DNA of 64,000 nt from Citrobacter sp. On2M (GCF_018035235.1 NZ_WPCV01000003.1:248001-312000), one strand, 5' to 3'; counted from the stretch's first letter, positions 33,326-43,902 are shown. The notes: generated by a model from the sequence alone, not told the origin. Made by a program: numbers and translations.

Positions 33326-34978
33326 ATGAAATTTTTAAAACGGGGCGTGGCGCTGGCGTTATTAGCCGCATTTGCGCTGGCAGGCCAGCCTGCACAGGCG
33401 TACGAAAAAGATAAAACTTATAAAATCACCATTCTGCATACTAACGATCATCACGGTCATTTCTGGCGTAGCGAATATGGGGAATATGGACTGGCGGCGC
33501 AAAAAACGCTGGTGGACGGTATTCGTAAAGAAGTGGCCGAAGAAGGGGGCAGCGTACTGCTGCTTTCCGGCGGCGATATTAACACCGGCGTACCAGAATC
33601 CGATCTGCAGGATGCGGAACCTGATTTTCGCGGCATGAACCTGATTGGCTACGACGCGATGGCGGTCGGAAACCACGAGTTTGATAATCCGCTTAGCGTA
33701 TTGCGCCAGCAGGAAAAATGGTCGAAATTTCCGTTTCTCTCGGCCAATATTTATCAGAAAAGCACCGGCGAGCGTTTATTTAAGCCGTGGGCCATCTTTA
33801 AGCGCCAGGACTTAAAAATTGCCGTACTTGGTTTAACCACTGATGATACGGCGAAAATTGGCAACCCCGAGTTCTTTACCGATATCGAATTCCGTAAACC
33901 TGCCGATGAAGCCAAACTGGTTATCCAGGAACTGAATATGGGGGAAAAGCCAGACATCATTATTGCCACCACCCATATGGGACATTATGACAATGGCAAT
34001 CATGGATCTAACGCCCCTGGTGATGTGGAGATGGCGCGCAGCCTGCCAGCAGGGTCGCTGGCAATGATTGTGGGTGGTCACTCACAGGACCCTGTGTGTA
34101 TGGCTGCGGAAAATAAAAAACAGGTGGATTACGTCCCGGGGACGCCGTGTGCGCCAGACAAGCAGAACGGGATCTGGATTGTTCAGGCGCATGAGTGGGG
34201 GAAATACGTGGGACGGGCGGACTTTGAGTTCCGCAACGGCGAAATGAAAATGGTTAATTACCAGCTTATCCCCGTTAACCTGAAGAAAAAAGTGACCTGG
34301 GACAACGGTAAAAGTGAGCGGGTACTCTACACCCCGGAGATTGCTGAAAATCAGCAAATGCTTTCGCTGCTGACACCGTTCCAGAATAAAGGTAAAGCGC
34401 AGCTCGACGTGAAAATTGGCAGCGTCAATACGCGTCTCGAAGGCGATCGTAGCAAAGTCCGTTTCGTGCAAACCAATATGGGGCATTTGTTGCTGGCTGC
34501 GCAAATGGCCCGGACCAGCGCTGATTTTGGCGTGATGAGCGGCGGCGGTATCCGTGACTCCATTGAAGGCGGCGATATCACCTATAAGAGCGTGCTGAAG
34601 GTACAGCCGTTTGGCAACATCGTGGTGTATGCCGACATGAGCGGGAAAGAGGTGATTGACTATCTGACTGCGGTGGCGCAAATGAAGCCGGACTCCGGGG
34701 CCTATCCGCAGTTTGCCAACGTCAGCTTTGTAGCGAAAGACGGCAAACTTAACGATGTGAAAATCAAAGACGAACCTGTTGATCCAGCCAAAACCTATCG
34801 TATGGCAACGCTGAGCTTCAACGCCACCGGCGGTGATGGCTATCCGCGTATTGATAACAAACCAGGCTATGTGAATACCGGATTTATTGATGCGGAAGTG
34901 CTGAAAGAATACGTGCAGAAGAACTCACCGCTGGATGCCAGTGCGTATGAGCCGAAGGGGGAGGTGAGCTGGCAGTAA
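33326..34978 (+). CDS. ushA: Periplasmic UDP-sugar hydrolase/5'-nucleotidase
   Basis: 550 residues from the ATG at 33326 (MKFLKRGVALALLAAFALAG), as in E. coli; a start eight codons upstream is less likely. The signal peptide is cleaved after QPAQA (residue 25). The N-terminal metallophosphatase has HTNDHHGH, GNHEFDN and the later GGHS motif binding the dinuclear metal centre. The C-terminal domain has FNATGGDGYPR for the nucleotide base. It degrades UDP-glucose and external nucleotides for salvage. A BIME follows. Confidence 0.97.
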   Translation: MKFLKRGVALALLAAFALAGQPAQAYEKDKTYKITILHTNDHHGHFWRSEYGEYGLAAQKTLVDGIRKEVAEEGGSVLLLSGGDINTGVPESDLQDAEPDFRGMNLIGYDAMAVGNHEFDNPLSVLRQQEKWSKFPFLSANIYQKSTGERLFKPWAIFKRQDLKIAVLGLTTDDTAKIGNPEFFTDIEFRKPADEAKLVIQELNMGEKPDIIIATTHMGHYDNGNHGSNAPGDVEMARSLPAGSLAMIVGGHSQDPVCMAAENKKQVDYVPGTPCAPDKQNGIWIVQAHEWGKYVGRADFEFRNGEMKMVNYQLIPVNLKKKVTWDNGKSERVLYTPEIAENQQMLSLLTPFQNKGKAQLDVKIGSVNTRLEGDRSKVRFVQTNMGHLLLAAQMARTSADFGVMSGGGIRDSIEGGDITYKSVLKVQPFGNIVVYADMSGKEVIDYLTAVAQMKPDSGAYPQFANVSFVAKDGKLNDVKIKDEPVDPAKTYRMATLSFNATGGDGYPRIDNKPGYVNTGFIDAEVLKEYVQKNSPLDASAYEPKGEVSWQ

Positions 34979-34988
34979 CAGTGCGGAG

Positions 34989-35069
34989 TGCCGGATGGCG
35001 GTGCTGGCACCTTATCCGGCCTACAGGTCAGTGCGATGTGTAGGCCTTAAAGCTGCGCGCCATCAGGCA
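34989..35069. repeat. BIME between ushA and ybaK
   Basis: GCCGGATGGCGG...CCTTATCCGGCCTAC is followed by GTAGGCCTTAAAGC...GCGCCATCAGGC, two opposed REP units between convergent genes. The second unit has drifted from the usual GCCTGATAAGCG. Confidence 0.85.
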
Positions 35070-35085
35070 TTCATTCTATAACCGC

Positions 35086-35619
<534 letters not shown>

Positions 35620-35650
35620 CTAAAAAATAGTACCATCTTGCGCAATAGTA

Positions 35651-35679
35651 TTGGCAGGATGATGACTTTGAGCGACAAT
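35651..35679 (+). promoter_or_regulatory. Probable promoter of chiX
   Basis: TTGGCA at 35651-35656 and GACAAT at 35674-35679 are spaced by 17 bases. The mature ChiX 5' end begins seven bases downstream of the -10 box. Confidence 0.7.
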
Positions 35680-35685
35680 CGAACT

Positions 35686-35766
35686 ACACCGACGCTTTAA
35701 GCGCCGGGATCATAATAATGATGAAATTCCTCTTTGACGGGCCAATAGAGATATTGGCCATTTTTT
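35686..35766 (+). ncRNA. chiX: Hfq-dependent small RNA ChiX (MicM/SroB)
   Basis: About 81 bases in the position where E. coli encodes ChiX, between ybaK and ybaP. The 5' end ACACCGACGCTTTAAGCGCCGG can form a small hairpin. The single-stranded seed ATGAAATTCCTCTTTGACGG is identical to E. coli; it pairs with chiP (and chbC) leaders to silence chitoporin and chitobiose uptake. The terminator hairpin GGCCAATAGAGATATTGGCC ends in eight Ts. The U tract overlaps the stop codon of the opposite-strand ybaP. Confidence 0.93.
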
Positions 35767-36561
35767 TTACCGTAACATCTCCGGCAAATTTCCTTCTCCG
35801 TATAAATGCAGCGCGCCAACGGCCACCACATAGTGACCGGCAGGCATCGCTCTGAGTCGATCGCACCAGGCCGCATTACGTTGATGCATCAAAACGTCAT
35901 ACAACGACTGACTAAATGTATTGGGTAGTGTGAGTTCGCTATTGTGCGGCGGCGTTTCAAGCCACCAGCTCATCATCTGTTGTAGCAGTCTGGCATTGGT
36001 ATGCCAGTGTGTCAGGGTATCGTCCAACAGAGCCAGGCCGTTATCGGGCAACTGACATAACAGTGCGATTTGGCTGGATGCGCCTTCCAGTTCGATTATC
36101 GGTTTATGCACTTTTTTAGCCGCATTCAGCAGTTGGTAATCAATCCCGTATTCAGCCCGCAGCCCCAGCTTCTGCGCCTGCGTTGCCTGTAATACCATGG
36201 CGATTTGCCATAACGGCTGCGTGGACAGCAGGGAAGGGGAAATGCCCAGTTCGTCGGTGACCTTATGCAGATTATCTAACTGCTCCGGGCTGATGCGTTC
36301 TTCCAGTGCGGCAAAGGTCGGAAGGTTGGCAAACGGTGCATCGTCGCCGGAAACATCAGCTTCGACAATCAACGCATCGGCATGCTTGAGCTTTTTGAGT
36401 AATTTGGCAGGCAGAGGCGCCATATCGCGGCTGCCCATGTGAATGCTGCCAATCAGATGAAAATGGCGGTTGCCGGGCAAAGAGATGTCGATGGCAGGCC
36501 AGGTATAGTGGTTGCCGCGCAGTGCAGACCAAAATGCTTTTACCCGGTATAACAAATCCAT
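35767..36561 (-). CDS. ybaP: TraB/GumN-family protein YbaP
   Basis: A 264-residue protein orthologous to E. coli YbaP. The family motif GSIHMGSRDMAPLP is at about residues 38-51, and the C-terminal histidine motif in AVGALHLYGEGNLP (about 248-261) is present. These are the features of the TraB/GumN family, suspected metal-dependent proteases of unproven activity. No clear cleavable signal peptide is visible in this form. The TAA codon overlaps the end of ChiX on the other strand. copA lies downstream of no shared promoter: a REP separates the two genes. Confidence 0.9.
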   Translation of the reverse strand: MDLLYRVKAFWSALRGNHYTWPAIDISLPGNRHFHLIGSIHMGSRDMAPLPAKLLKKLKHADALIVEADVSGDDAPFANLPTFAALEERISPEQLDNLHKVTDELGISPSLLSTQPLWQIAMVLQATQAQKLGLRAEYGIDYQLLNAAKKVHKPIIELEGASSQIALLCQLPDNGLALLDDTLTHWHTNARLLQQMMSWWLETPPHNSELTLPNTFSQSLYDVLMHQRNAAWCDRLRAMPAGHYVVAVGALHLYGEGNLPEMLR

Positions 36562-36622
36562 ACGACCTCCCTAAGTGGACTTCCATGCTAGCGCGTGGTC
36601 CTGGAAGGTGCAATGCGTGAAT

Positions 36623-36656
36623 TGCCGGATGGCACAGTTGATAGCGCCATCCGGCA
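36623..36656. repeat. REP between ybaP and copA
   Basis: TTGCCGGATGGC and GCCATCCGGCAA pair around ACAGTTGATAGC. It lies 6 bases beyond the copA stop on the copA strand and can act as its 3' end stabiliser. Confidence 0.8.
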
Positions 36657-36661
36657 AAGGG

Positions 36662-39163
36662 TTACTCTTTAGGTTTGAAGCGCAGCAGTCGGTTCGCGTT
36701 GCTCACCACGGTGATGGAAGAAAGCGCCATCGCCGCCCCGGCGACGACCGGGTTGAGCAGCGTGCCGGTGAACGGCCACAAGATCCCGGCGGCAACGGGG
36801 ATACCGATGCTGTTATAGATAAACGCGCCAAGCAGGTTCTGCTTCATATTGCGCAGCGTTGCCCGGGAGATAGACAGCGCATCTGCAACGCCCATCAGGC
36901 TATGACGCATCAGCGTAATTGCGGCTGTTTCAATCGCCACATCGCTGCCGCCACCCATGGCGATCCCTACATCGGCCTGAGCCAGCGCTGGCGCATCGTT
37001 GATACCGTCACCGACCATGGCAACCTGACGCCCCTGGCTCTGCAGACGCTTAATCGCCTCGGCCTTACCGTCCGGCAGAACGCCCGCAATCACCTCATCA
37101 ATACCAGCTTCTTTGGCAATGGCGTTGGCAGTCGTTGGGTTGTCGCCGGTGAGCATCACCAGACGATACCCAGCGCGGTGCAGGCGCTGGAGCGCTGCCA
37201 CACTGTCGCTACGCAGTGGATCACGTACCGCTAACAGCGCCGCGGCTTTACCATCAATTGCCAACAGCACGGGGGTTGAACCCCGGGAAGCCTGAGCGGT
37301 GATTTCATCTTCCATTTCTGTGGTATCGACCTGCTGCTCATTGAGCAGCGCCTGGTTGCCCAGCAGTAGCGTATGACCTTCCGTTTCGCCACTGACGCCT
37401 AAACCACGCAGCGTACGGAAACCGTTGACCTGCGGCAGCGTGATATCACCCGCTTTGTCGAGAATCGCTCTGGCCAGCGGGTGGCTGGAACCCTGTTCAA
37501 GGGCCGCTGCCAGACGAATTGCCAGCGCTTCCTCGGTATTACCAAACGTTTTGATGGCGACAACCTGCGGTTTGCCTTCGGTCAGCGTCCCGGTCTTATC
37601 AAAGACGAGAGTATCGAGCGTGCTGGCGCGCTGCAGCGCATCGGCATCGCGTACCAGTACCCCAAACTCAGCGGCACGCCCCACGCCGGAAATAATCGAC
37701 ATCGGCGTTGCCAGACCCAGCGCACAAGGGCAGGCGATAATCAGAACGGTGGTGGCAATCACCAGCGTATAGACAATCTGCGGCGCTGGTCCAAAGAAAT
37801 ACCAGATAGCCGCACTGACCAGCGCAATGGCGACCACGACCGGAACGAACACCGAGGAGATACGGTCGGCCAGTTTGCCAATTTCCGGTTTACTGCTTTG
37901 CGCCTGACGCACCATACGAATAATGCGCGACAGCGTGGTGTGGCTGCCAACGGCGCTGGCGCGGAATAGCACGCTGCCGTCCTGGACGACCGTACCGGCG
38001 TGGACGCTATCGCCTTCACCTTTTTGCTGCGGAATCGGCTCGCCGGTCAGCATCGCTTCATCCAGCCAGGCTTCACCTTGTGTAATTTCTCCATCGACCG
38101 GCACGCGGTCACCGGTAGTCAGACGCAGTAACATTCCGGCCTGAACGTCTGCCAGCGGTACGTTCTTTTCACCTTCGTCAGTAACGACGCGTGCGGTCGG
38201 CGGCGTCAAATCGAGCAGTTTTTCCAGCGCTTTGGACGAGCGTTGGCGAGCCCGCGCTTCCAGCATGTGTCCGAGGTTAATCAGACCAATAATCATGGCG
38301 CTGGCTTCATAATAGAGGTGTCGCGCTTCCATTGGGAACCATTGCGGCCAGAGGTTGACGCTCATGGAATAGAGCCATGCCACCCCTGTACCCAGCGCGA
38401 CCAGGGTATCCATAGTCGCGGTGCCGTTCATCAGGCTTTTCCACGCATTGCGATAAAAGTGACCGCCCGCGAAAACCATCACGGCAAGCGTTGCCAGGCC
38501 AATCGTCAGCCACAGGCTGCGGTTGTCATCGCTCACCATCATGTTGTCGCCGATCATACCCCATACCATGACAGGGATACCCAGCAGCAGCGCAACAACT
38601 GCCTGCCAGCGAAAACGCTTCATGGTTGCCACGGCGGTTTCTTGCTGACGTTCGCGGCGCTTGACGTCATCTTCAATCGCTTCTGCGCCGTAACCCGCTT
38701 TTTCAACTGCCTGGACTAAATCTGCGGCGGAGGCACTGCCCATTACCAGCGCAGTGCGTTCCGCCAGGTTTACCCGTGCCTGAGTGACGCCCGGTACACT
38801 TTGCAATGCATTTTGTACACGGGTCACACAACTGGCGCAGCTCATGCCGTTTAACAGCAACTGTTGGCTGTCATCATCAGCCGTAGCTGCCGGAAGCTCG
38901 GAAGGGACCGCTGCCAGTGCTTCCGACGGGATTGATGACTCCGTCAGCGGTTTAGCCTTTGGGTGGCTTAACTCCGCGCCGTAACCGGCTTGTTTGATGG
39001 TTTCAATCAGCGCTTCTGCGCTGGCGCTCCCGGTAACATGCGCCTCTGTCACGGTGACATCCGCTTGCTCAACGTCTGGACGTTGTTCCAGACTTTCTTT
39101 AACGCGTTTTACGCAGTGACCACAGGACAAACCGTCCAGGGTTAGATCGATTGTTTGAGACAT
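36662..39163 (-). CDS. copA: Copper-exporting P1B-type ATPase CopA
   Basis: 833 residues; E. coli CopA has 834. Two N-terminal metal-binding domains carry GLSCGHC (Cys14, Cys17) and GMSCASC (Cys109, Cys112). Eight membrane helices include the transport site CPC in IIACPCALG. The phosphorylation motif is DKTGTLT and the hinge [10 protein letters not shown]; the actuator motif is LTGEPIP. It pumps Cu+ from cytosol to periplasm. Transcription is from a CueR-controlled promoter with a 19-base spacer. A conserved slippery heptamer at codons 67-69 should give a 70-residue copper chaperone, CopA(Z). Confidence 0.98.
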   Translation of the reverse strand: MSQTIDLTLDGLSCGHCVKRVKESLEQRPDVEQADVTVTEAHVTGSASAEALIETIKQAGYGAELSHPKAKPLTESSIPSEALAAVPSELPAATADDDSQQLLLNGMSCASCVTRVQNALQSVPGVTQARVNLAERTALVMGSASAADLVQAVEKAGYGAEAIEDDVKRRERQQETAVATMKRFRWQAVVALLLGIPVMVWGMIGDNMMVSDDNRSLWLTIGLATLAVMVFAGGHFYRNAWKSLMNGTATMDTLVALGTGVAWLYSMSVNLWPQWFPMEARHLYYEASAMIIGLINLGHMLEARARQRSSKALEKLLDLTPPTARVVTDEGEKNVPLADVQAGMLLRLTTGDRVPVDGEITQGEAWLDEAMLTGEPIPQQKGEGDSVHAGTVVQDGSVLFRASAVGSHTTLSRIIRMVRQAQSSKPEIGKLADRISSVFVPVVVAIALVSAAIWYFFGPAPQIVYTLVIATTVLIIACPCALGLATPMSIISGVGRAAEFGVLVRDADALQRASTLDTLVFDKTGTLTEGKPQVVAIKTFGNTEEALAIRLAAALEQGSSHPLARAILDKAGDITLPQVNGFRTLRGLGVSGETEGHTLLLGNQALLNEQQVDTTEMEDEITAQASRGSTPVLLAIDGKAAALLAVRDPLRSDSVAALQRLHRAGYRLVMLTGDNPTTANAIAKEAGIDEVIAGVLPDGKAEAIKRLQSQGRQVAMVGDGINDAPALAQADVGIAMGGGSDVAIETAAITLMRHSLMGVADALSISRATLRNMKQNLLGAFIYNSIGIPVAAGILWPFTGTLLNPVVAGAAMALSSITVVSNANRLLRFKPKE
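38952..38963 (-). promoter_or_regulatory. Programmed -1 frameshift site in copA
   Basis: The heptamer C CCA AAG lies at 38963-38957 on codons 67-69 (His-Pro-Lys). After a -1 slip the ribosome reads GGC and then TAA at 38954-38952. This gives a 70-residue product with only the first metal-binding domain, as described for E. coli CopA(Z). Confidence 0.85.
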
Positions 39164-39231
39164 AACAAATTTCCTCTATGAGTGGTCGGTTACTTATTGA
39201 CCTTGGCAATCGTTTTGACTAACTGTTATAA

Positions 39232-39262
39232 AGGTTAAACCTTCCATCTGGGGGAAGGTCAA
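39232..39262 (-). promoter_or_regulatory. CueR-activated copA promoter
   Basis: On the minus strand TTGACC (39262-39257) and TAACCT (39237-39232) are separated by 19 bases, the overlong spacer typical of MerR-family promoters. Between them lies the dyad ACCTTCC/GGAAGGT at 39239-39259. CueR loaded with Cu+ twists this DNA and activates copA. The site also lies just upstream of cueR. Confidence 0.92.
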
Positions 39263-39272
39263 GGGAGAAAAG

Positions 39273-39683
39273 ATGAATATATCCGATGTTGCTAAAAAAA
39301 CCGGTTTAACCAGCAAAGCCATACGCTTTTATGAAGAAAAAGGCTTAGTGACGCCGCCGCTACGTAGCGAAAATGGCTATCGTACATACAACCAACAGCA
39401 TCTGAATGAACTTACGCTGCTGCGCCAGGCACGCCAGGTGGGTTTTAATCTCGAAGAGTGTGGCGAACTGGTGAACCTGTTTAACGATCCGGCGCGTCAT
39501 AGTGCAGATGTGAAAAAGCGTACCTTAGAAAAGGTAGCGGACATTGAGCGGCATATCAGCGAGTTGCAGGCCATGCGCTTGCATTTGCTGGCGCTGGCGG
39601 AGAGTTGCCCAGGCGATGACAGTGCCGAATGCCCGATTATTGATAACCTCTCCGGCTGCTGCCACCATAAAGCGAAGGCTTAA
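39273..39683 (+). CDS. cueR: Copper-responsive MerR-family activator CueR
   Basis: 136 residues (E. coli 135). The winged helix-turn-helix [25 protein letters not shown] is followed by the RTYN wing, a long dimerisation helix and the metal loop with Cys112 and Cys120 ([10 protein letters not shown]), the two Cu+ ligands. The tail ends GCCHHKAKA. It activates copA, and elsewhere cueO, at zeptomolar free Cu+. It is divergent from copA and its stop overlaps the convergent gene at 39680 by four bases. Confidence 0.97.
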   Translation: MNISDVAKKTGLTSKAIRFYEEKGLVTPPLRSENGYRTYNQQHLNELTLLRQARQVGFNLEECGELVNLFNDPARHSADVKKRTLEKVADIERHISELQAMRLHLLALAESCPGDDSAECPIIDNLSGCCHHKAKA

Positions 39684-40396
39684 CGGCGAGGGGGATTAAG
39701 CATAAACACCACCGTGCCGCGGTACCATGGGGATTTCTCAAGTTGTGCTTCAGCCAGCGGATCCCGGCTACCGTTTTGCACCAGCCCCAGCTTAAACGGA
39801 ATGCGCAGATGGCTGAGTGCGGGCAGATACGCCTGATAATTCGTTACCGTATGACGGCCCTGATAGCTCTGGACCACCAGTTCATCGACCGCCAGCGCGT
39901 TCAGCGTGGCGACGTCGCCCGTTTTTGCCCAATCCAGAAGTCCAGTCACGCCAAGTGCAAACTCGGCTGGTAACTGTTGACGTAATTGCTGCAAAAAGCG
40001 GGCGTAATCGGCAAGCTGATGAGTCGCCGCGTCAAAATCAACCTGTAGGCCGACCACGTGATTCCCGGCCGTCTGCCAGCGTTGCATCAACCGTATGATA
40101 CGCGCCGGGATCGCCTCCGGTACGTCGAGCGTGGTAAAGCGCACGGTCAGCCAGATCGAGGGAAAAGACAGGCGGCTGACCGGCAGCCCGAGACGCTGGA
40201 AAACCACGTTACCCGAACGAATCAGCACCTCACCCTGATGCAGATAGACCGTTTGCGCGTCTTTCAGCTCATCACTGGCCTTCACGCCGGACCACAGCCA
40301 GAAGGCCGGATGCTCACGGGCGGCGACGATATCCGCCGCCTGCGGCTGGCCTGTCAGCAGCGCGGTTACCAGTAGTATTTGAGTTTTTGCGCCCAC
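39680..40396 (-). CDS. Exported DUF3142-like protein of unknown function
   Basis: 238 residues. The first 21 ([18 protein letters not shown]) look like a short cleavable signal peptide, so the protein is probably periplasmic. The mature part has [13 protein letters not shown], a central [26 protein letters not shown] and [11 protein letters not shown], with [12 protein letters not shown]. This pattern recalls DUF3142, a TIM-barrel-like family without known activity; the match is from memory. The gene overlaps the upstream 714-residue gene by 31 bases, so the two are one operon. It converges on cueR. I do not recall it at this position in E. coli K-12. Confidence 0.75.
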   Translation of the reverse strand: MGAKTQILLVTALLTGQPQAADIVAAREHPAFWLWSGVKASDELKDAQTVYLHQGEVLIRSGNVVFQRLGLPVSRLSFPSIWLTVRFTTLDVPEAIPARIIRLMQRWQTAGNHVVGLQVDFDAATHQLADYARFLQQLRQQLPAEFALGVTGLLDWAKTGDVATLNALAVDELVVQSYQGRHTVTNYQAYLPALSHLRIPFKLGLVQNGSRDPLAEAQLEKSPWYRGTVVFMLNPPRR

Positions 40397-42510
40397 GGAC
40401 TTCCCGGATACTGCGTTTTCAGTTGGGTGAACCAGCCTTTACGCTGCAGTTTATCCACTTCCTCACCGCCGCATTCGTTAGAGCCTGACGGCGCATAGCA
40501 CATGATGGCGCGATACAGCGCGAAGCTCTTGTCTTCAACCTCTGCTTTCGGTGAAGTGATTACCTGCTGATAGTAGCTTTGCCTGTCGAACTGGCCGAAC
40601 GGTTCTTTGCGCGATATTGCTGATTCAAGTACGTCGTTGCCGGCACTGTTTTTCCACAAATCAACGTGGGTTTGCGTGGTGCGGAAGAATTCGCCTAAGC
40701 AGTTCAGCGCGTGGGCATCATCCGCTTTTTTGCTCAATACCGTTACCGTTTCATTGAGGCTGCGACAGGTATAACCGGCTTGAGCGGCATCGCCATTCCA
40801 GTCGAAAATACTCAGATTAACGTCATCAAACGCGTCGCCAATAACCGGTGGAGTAATGGCGCTGGCCAGTTTTCTGTCATTCAACCAGTCGCCAAAGCGG
40901 TTTTCAGTAAGATCGCGTACCAGCAGCGTATGCAGGGCGATGGTACGCTCTTCATTGTTGGGTCCATGGACGGCCTGCTGGCGCAGCAGTTCCGGCGAGG
41001 CCTGTGTTTTCAGTATCTGCGAGCGAAAACGCAGGTTGGTCACTGCGCTTTCTGGGGCAAAAACCGCCGCCACATCGCCGCTATAAACCAGCGTGGCGGC
41101 GAGCTTAGCCTGTACATACTGCTGCTGTTCGTTGTCCTGGCTGAGTTTTAGCAACTGCAGCCAGAAATCACGCGCCGCGGGCCAGTTCTTCTGGCCCATC
41201 AGCGCTTCGCCATACAGCACTTGTTCGCTGAAGGCGAGGGTATCGTGAGCGGCAAGTTTCTGCGCTGGCGTAACTGCCTGAATAATCGCCGCGTAGTTCT
41301 CCGTCGCCAGCCACAGATTCAGTTGCAGATCGCGCCATAGCGGCAATTTTTGGCTCTGTTCAAACACCGGTTTGCTGGCATCGAGCTGCGCCTGGGTCAG
41401 TGTGGGTTTACTGTTGTTATCCAGACGCAGCGCGCGCAGCAGTTCGATATAGCTGACATGCGGCGCATCGGGGAAGGCTTCTACCACGGACTGTTCGTAG
41501 AACGCCATACCGTAGACATTATCGTATTCGATGACAATGTCACGCAGTTGCCGTGCGTCAGCCGACTGCTGGAGCGTTTGCTCATACAACCCGGCCAGCT
41601 GTGGCCACGCCTGTAAATACCAGTTGATGCGACGCAGCATACCGCGCGCGGATTCGGCATACAGGCCTTGCGGGAAGCGTTGCAAATAGACTTGTGCCTG
41701 CGTCTGAGCCTGAGTCGCATCCTCGCGGTTAATTTTTGCAATATCAAAATCGCCGTACTCGCCCACGCTGTTCTGGCTGCTCTTGTTCAAGGCCGCACGC
41801 ATCAACATGTATTGCGCGGTCTCTACCAGCCACGGGCGCTCACTTTTGGCAAGCTGAGTGAAATCGCGTTCGGCGCTGGCATAATCACCGGCATAGAAAC
41901 TGGCAGCTGCGGCCAGATAATTTTTATAGGACTGAGCCGGTGAATCAGCCGGGAGGGTGGCAAGTGAAGACTCAATTTGTTCGCGGGTTGCCCCGGATAG
42001 CAGCCCCGTACGCGCCTGGGCTAAGGCCTGACGCTGTTCCGCCGCTAACGTCGGGTCGGCCAGCAGTGCGGCAAAAAATGCGCTGACGCTCTCGGTGTTA
42101 TTTGAAACATGACGGTTCTCAAGCTCAGCGTCGTTGACGTTTATTTCGTCTGCGCTAATGTTCAGTTCGGCCATCTGTCGGGAGAGTGGGCTGTCTGCGG
42201 CGGATGCCGGCGCAGCGGCTGGCTGCGGGGCTGCCTCATCCCATTGCGGGTGATAGGCAAAATAGAAATCTCGGGAGCGGGTGATATCCGCTGGCATTGA
42301 TTGCACCGGCAGAGCAAATGATTTTTCCTGGCTCAGCAGCCGCAGCAGGTTGTCGCGGCTGTCGTTTTCAGGGTTAAAGGTTGGCGTGCCTTTCAGCAGG
42401 CAGCTGTCGTCGCTCCATTTGCAGTCTTCCATATCGAAAGAGGCGAATGCCTGCGGGACGGCGGTCAGTAATGTGCAAAGGGCAAAGGCAAGGGGTGTCT
42501 TCCTGACCAT
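40366..42510 (-). CDS. Large exported helical-repeat protein of unknown function
   Basis: 714 residues with a clear signal peptide (LAFALCTLLTAVPQAFA, cleavage after residue 23). The mature N-terminus holds Cys30 and Cys37 (EDCKWSDDSC), an Ala/Pro-rich linker lies near 95-108, and the rest is rich in Leu, Ala and Gln helices resembling TPR/HAT-type repeats (for example YASAERDFTQLAKSERPWLVETA). Further cysteines occur near the C-terminus (AGYTC, NCLGEF, MCYAPSGSNEC), which suggests disulfides in the periplasm. No enzyme motif is evident. It starts 19 bases after ybbJ ends and overlaps the DUF3142-like gene. I do not recognise the family. Confidence 0.72.
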   Translation of the reverse strand: MVRKTPLAFALCTLLTAVPQAFASFDMEDCKWSDDSCLLKGTPTFNPENDSRDNLLRLLSQEKSFALPVQSMPADITRSRDFYFAYHPQWDEAAPQPAAAPASAADSPLSRQMAELNISADEINVNDAELENRHVSNNTESVSAFFAALLADPTLAAEQRQALAQARTGLLSGATREQIESSLATLPADSPAQSYKNYLAAAASFYAGDYASAERDFTQLAKSERPWLVETAQYMLMRAALNKSSQNSVGEYGDFDIAKINREDATQAQTQAQVYLQRFPQGLYAESARGMLRRINWYLQAWPQLAGLYEQTLQQSADARQLRDIVIEYDNVYGMAFYEQSVVEAFPDAPHVSYIELLRALRLDNNSKPTLTQAQLDASKPVFEQSQKLPLWRDLQLNLWLATENYAAIIQAVTPAQKLAAHDTLAFSEQVLYGEALMGQKNWPAARDFWLQLLKLSQDNEQQQYVQAKLAATLVYSGDVAAVFAPESAVTNLRFRSQILKTQASPELLRQQAVHGPNNEERTIALHTLLVRDLTENRFGDWLNDRKLASAITPPVIGDAFDDVNLSIFDWNGDAAQAGYTCRSLNETVTVLSKKADDAHALNCLGEFFRTTQTHVDLWKNSAGNDVLESAISRKEPFGQFDRQSYYQQVITSPKAEVEDKSFALYRAIMCYAPSGSNECGGEEVDKLQRKGWFTQLKTQYPGSPWAQKLKYYW

Positions 42511-42529
42511 AGTCTTATTTCCTGTCTTT

Positions 42530-42988
42530 TTAGTGTGATACCGCTTTAATAATCAGGGTTATCCCTTCAACGGCAATAACTTCAACCTGCGTTCCGGCGC
42601 TCAAATCGTCGCGGGCGCTGACGGGCCATGAGCTATCGCCGACGCGCATATGTCCACGGCCATTGACCAGGCCAGTTTCCAGAATAAATCGACGACCAAC
42701 CAACTGCTGCCCGCGCTGGTTCAGATGGCTGTCGGCGGGTTTCTGCTCCTGAACACGCCTTGCCAGCCACTTCCACCAGAGCCAGGCTGCCAGCAGGGTG
42801 AGGACGGCGAACATCGCTCCTTGCCAGGCCCAGTCAAGCGGAACGAGCCACACCACCAGGCCGGTAATCACCGCCGCCACGCCGCTCCACAGCAGATAGC
42901 CGTTACCGCCCAGCATCTCGGCAGCGAGTAGCAAACCGCCGAGGCTGAGCCAAAAGATGTGCGGGTGTACCAGAATCATCGCTATCAT
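42530..42988 (-). CDS. ybbJ: NfeD-like membrane protein YbbJ
   Basis: 152 residues. The N-terminal half has three or four membrane segments (about residues 5-80, [24 protein letters not shown]). The C-terminal OB-fold NfeD domain (about 95-150) contains [21 protein letters not shown]. NfeD proteins work with SPFH proteins in membrane microdomains. The ATG overlaps the qmcA stop (ATGA), so the two genes are translationally coupled. E. coli YbbJ suppresses defects of ftsH/htpX-related quality control together with QmcA. Confidence 0.93.
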   Translation of the reverse strand: MIAMILVHPHIFWLSLGGLLLAAEMLGGNGYLLWSGVAAVITGLVVWLVPLDWAWQGAMFAVLTLLAAWLWWKWLARRVQEQKPADSHLNQRGQQLVGRRFILETGLVNGRGHMRVGDSSWPVSARDDLSAGTQVEVIAVEGITLIIKAVSH

Positions 42989-43902
42989 GATTTTTTCCGC
43001 TCGCTGGCGCTGTCCTTAACCAGTTCTGCGATCCCGGCAATGGAGCCCATCAGGCTGCTGGCATCCAGCGGCATCATTACCACTTTGCTGTTATTCGATG
43101 AACCGATATGCTGCAGCGCTTCGGTGTATTTCTGCGCCACGAAGTAGTTCACGGCCTGAATATCCCCGGCGGCAATGGCTTCAGAAACCATCTGCGTTGC
43201 GCGAGCCTCAGCTTCTGCCGAACGTTCACGCGCTTCAGCCTGTAAAAACGCAGACTGGCGTTCACCTTCCGCTTTAAGGATCTTCGACTGCTTCTCACCT
43301 TCGGCCTTGACGATTTCTGCCTGACGGATCCCTTCGGCTTCAAGAATGTAGGCGCGTTTGGTACGTTCGGCTTTCATCTGCGCGTTCATCGCGTCGATAA
43401 GTTCTGCCGGAGGACGCACGTCGCGGATCTCGATACGGGTGATTTTAATGCCCCAGGGATTCGTGGCTTCATCAACAATATGCAGCAGGCGCGTGTTGAT
43501 GTTGTCGCGCTGGGAGAGCATTTCATCAAGCTCCATCGAGCCGAGAACGGTACGAATGTTGGTCATGGTCAGGTTGATGATCGCCAGTTCCAGATTACTG
43601 ACTTCATAGGCGGCTTTCGGCGCGTCGATCACCTGAATAAAGCACACGGCATCAATCGCGACGTTGGCGTTATCTTTGGAGATGACTTCCTGAGAAGGGA
43701 TATCAAGCACCTGTTCCATCATGTTGATCTTACGACCAATGCGATCCATGAACGGCACGACAAGGTTTAAACCTGGTTGCAGGGTTTTGGTGTAACGGCC
43801 AAAACGCTCTACCGTCCACTGATATCCCTGCGGGACGATTTTGACGCCAGCGCCGACGATGACCAGTGCGACAAAGATGAGAATAGGAATAAAAATGAGC
43901 AT
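42985..43902 (-). CDS. qmcA: SPFH/stomatin-like membrane protein QmcA
   Basis: 305 residues, the same as E. coli QmcA (YbbK). A single N-terminal membrane anchor ([19 protein letters not shown]) is followed by the SPFH/band-7 domain (about 20-200, [20 protein letters not shown]) and a long charged coiled coil rich in [18 protein letters not shown] repeats. It forms large oligomers, associates with FtsH protease and is implicated in membrane quality control. It is the first gene of qmcA-ybbJ, divergent from fetAB. Confidence 0.95.
   Translation of the reverse strand: MLIFIPILIFVALVIVGAGVKIVPQGYQWTVERFGRYTKTLQPGLNLVVPFMDRIGRKINMMEQVLDIPSQEVISKDNANVAIDAVCFIQVIDAPKAAYEVSNLELAIINLTMTNIRTVLGSMELDEMLSQRDNINTRLLHIVDEATNPWGIKITRIEIRDVRPPAELIDAMNAQMKAERTKRAYILEAEGIRQAEIVKAEGEKQSKILKAEGERQSAFLQAEARERSAEAEARATQMVSEAIAAGDIQAVNYFVAQKYTEALQHIGSSNNSKVVMMPLDASSLMGSIAGIAELVKDSASERKKS

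Noticed and set aside
36575-37234. 219-codon plus-strand frame antisense to the end of copA
   Set aside because: Its reading is dictated by the copA codons and it covers a REP element.
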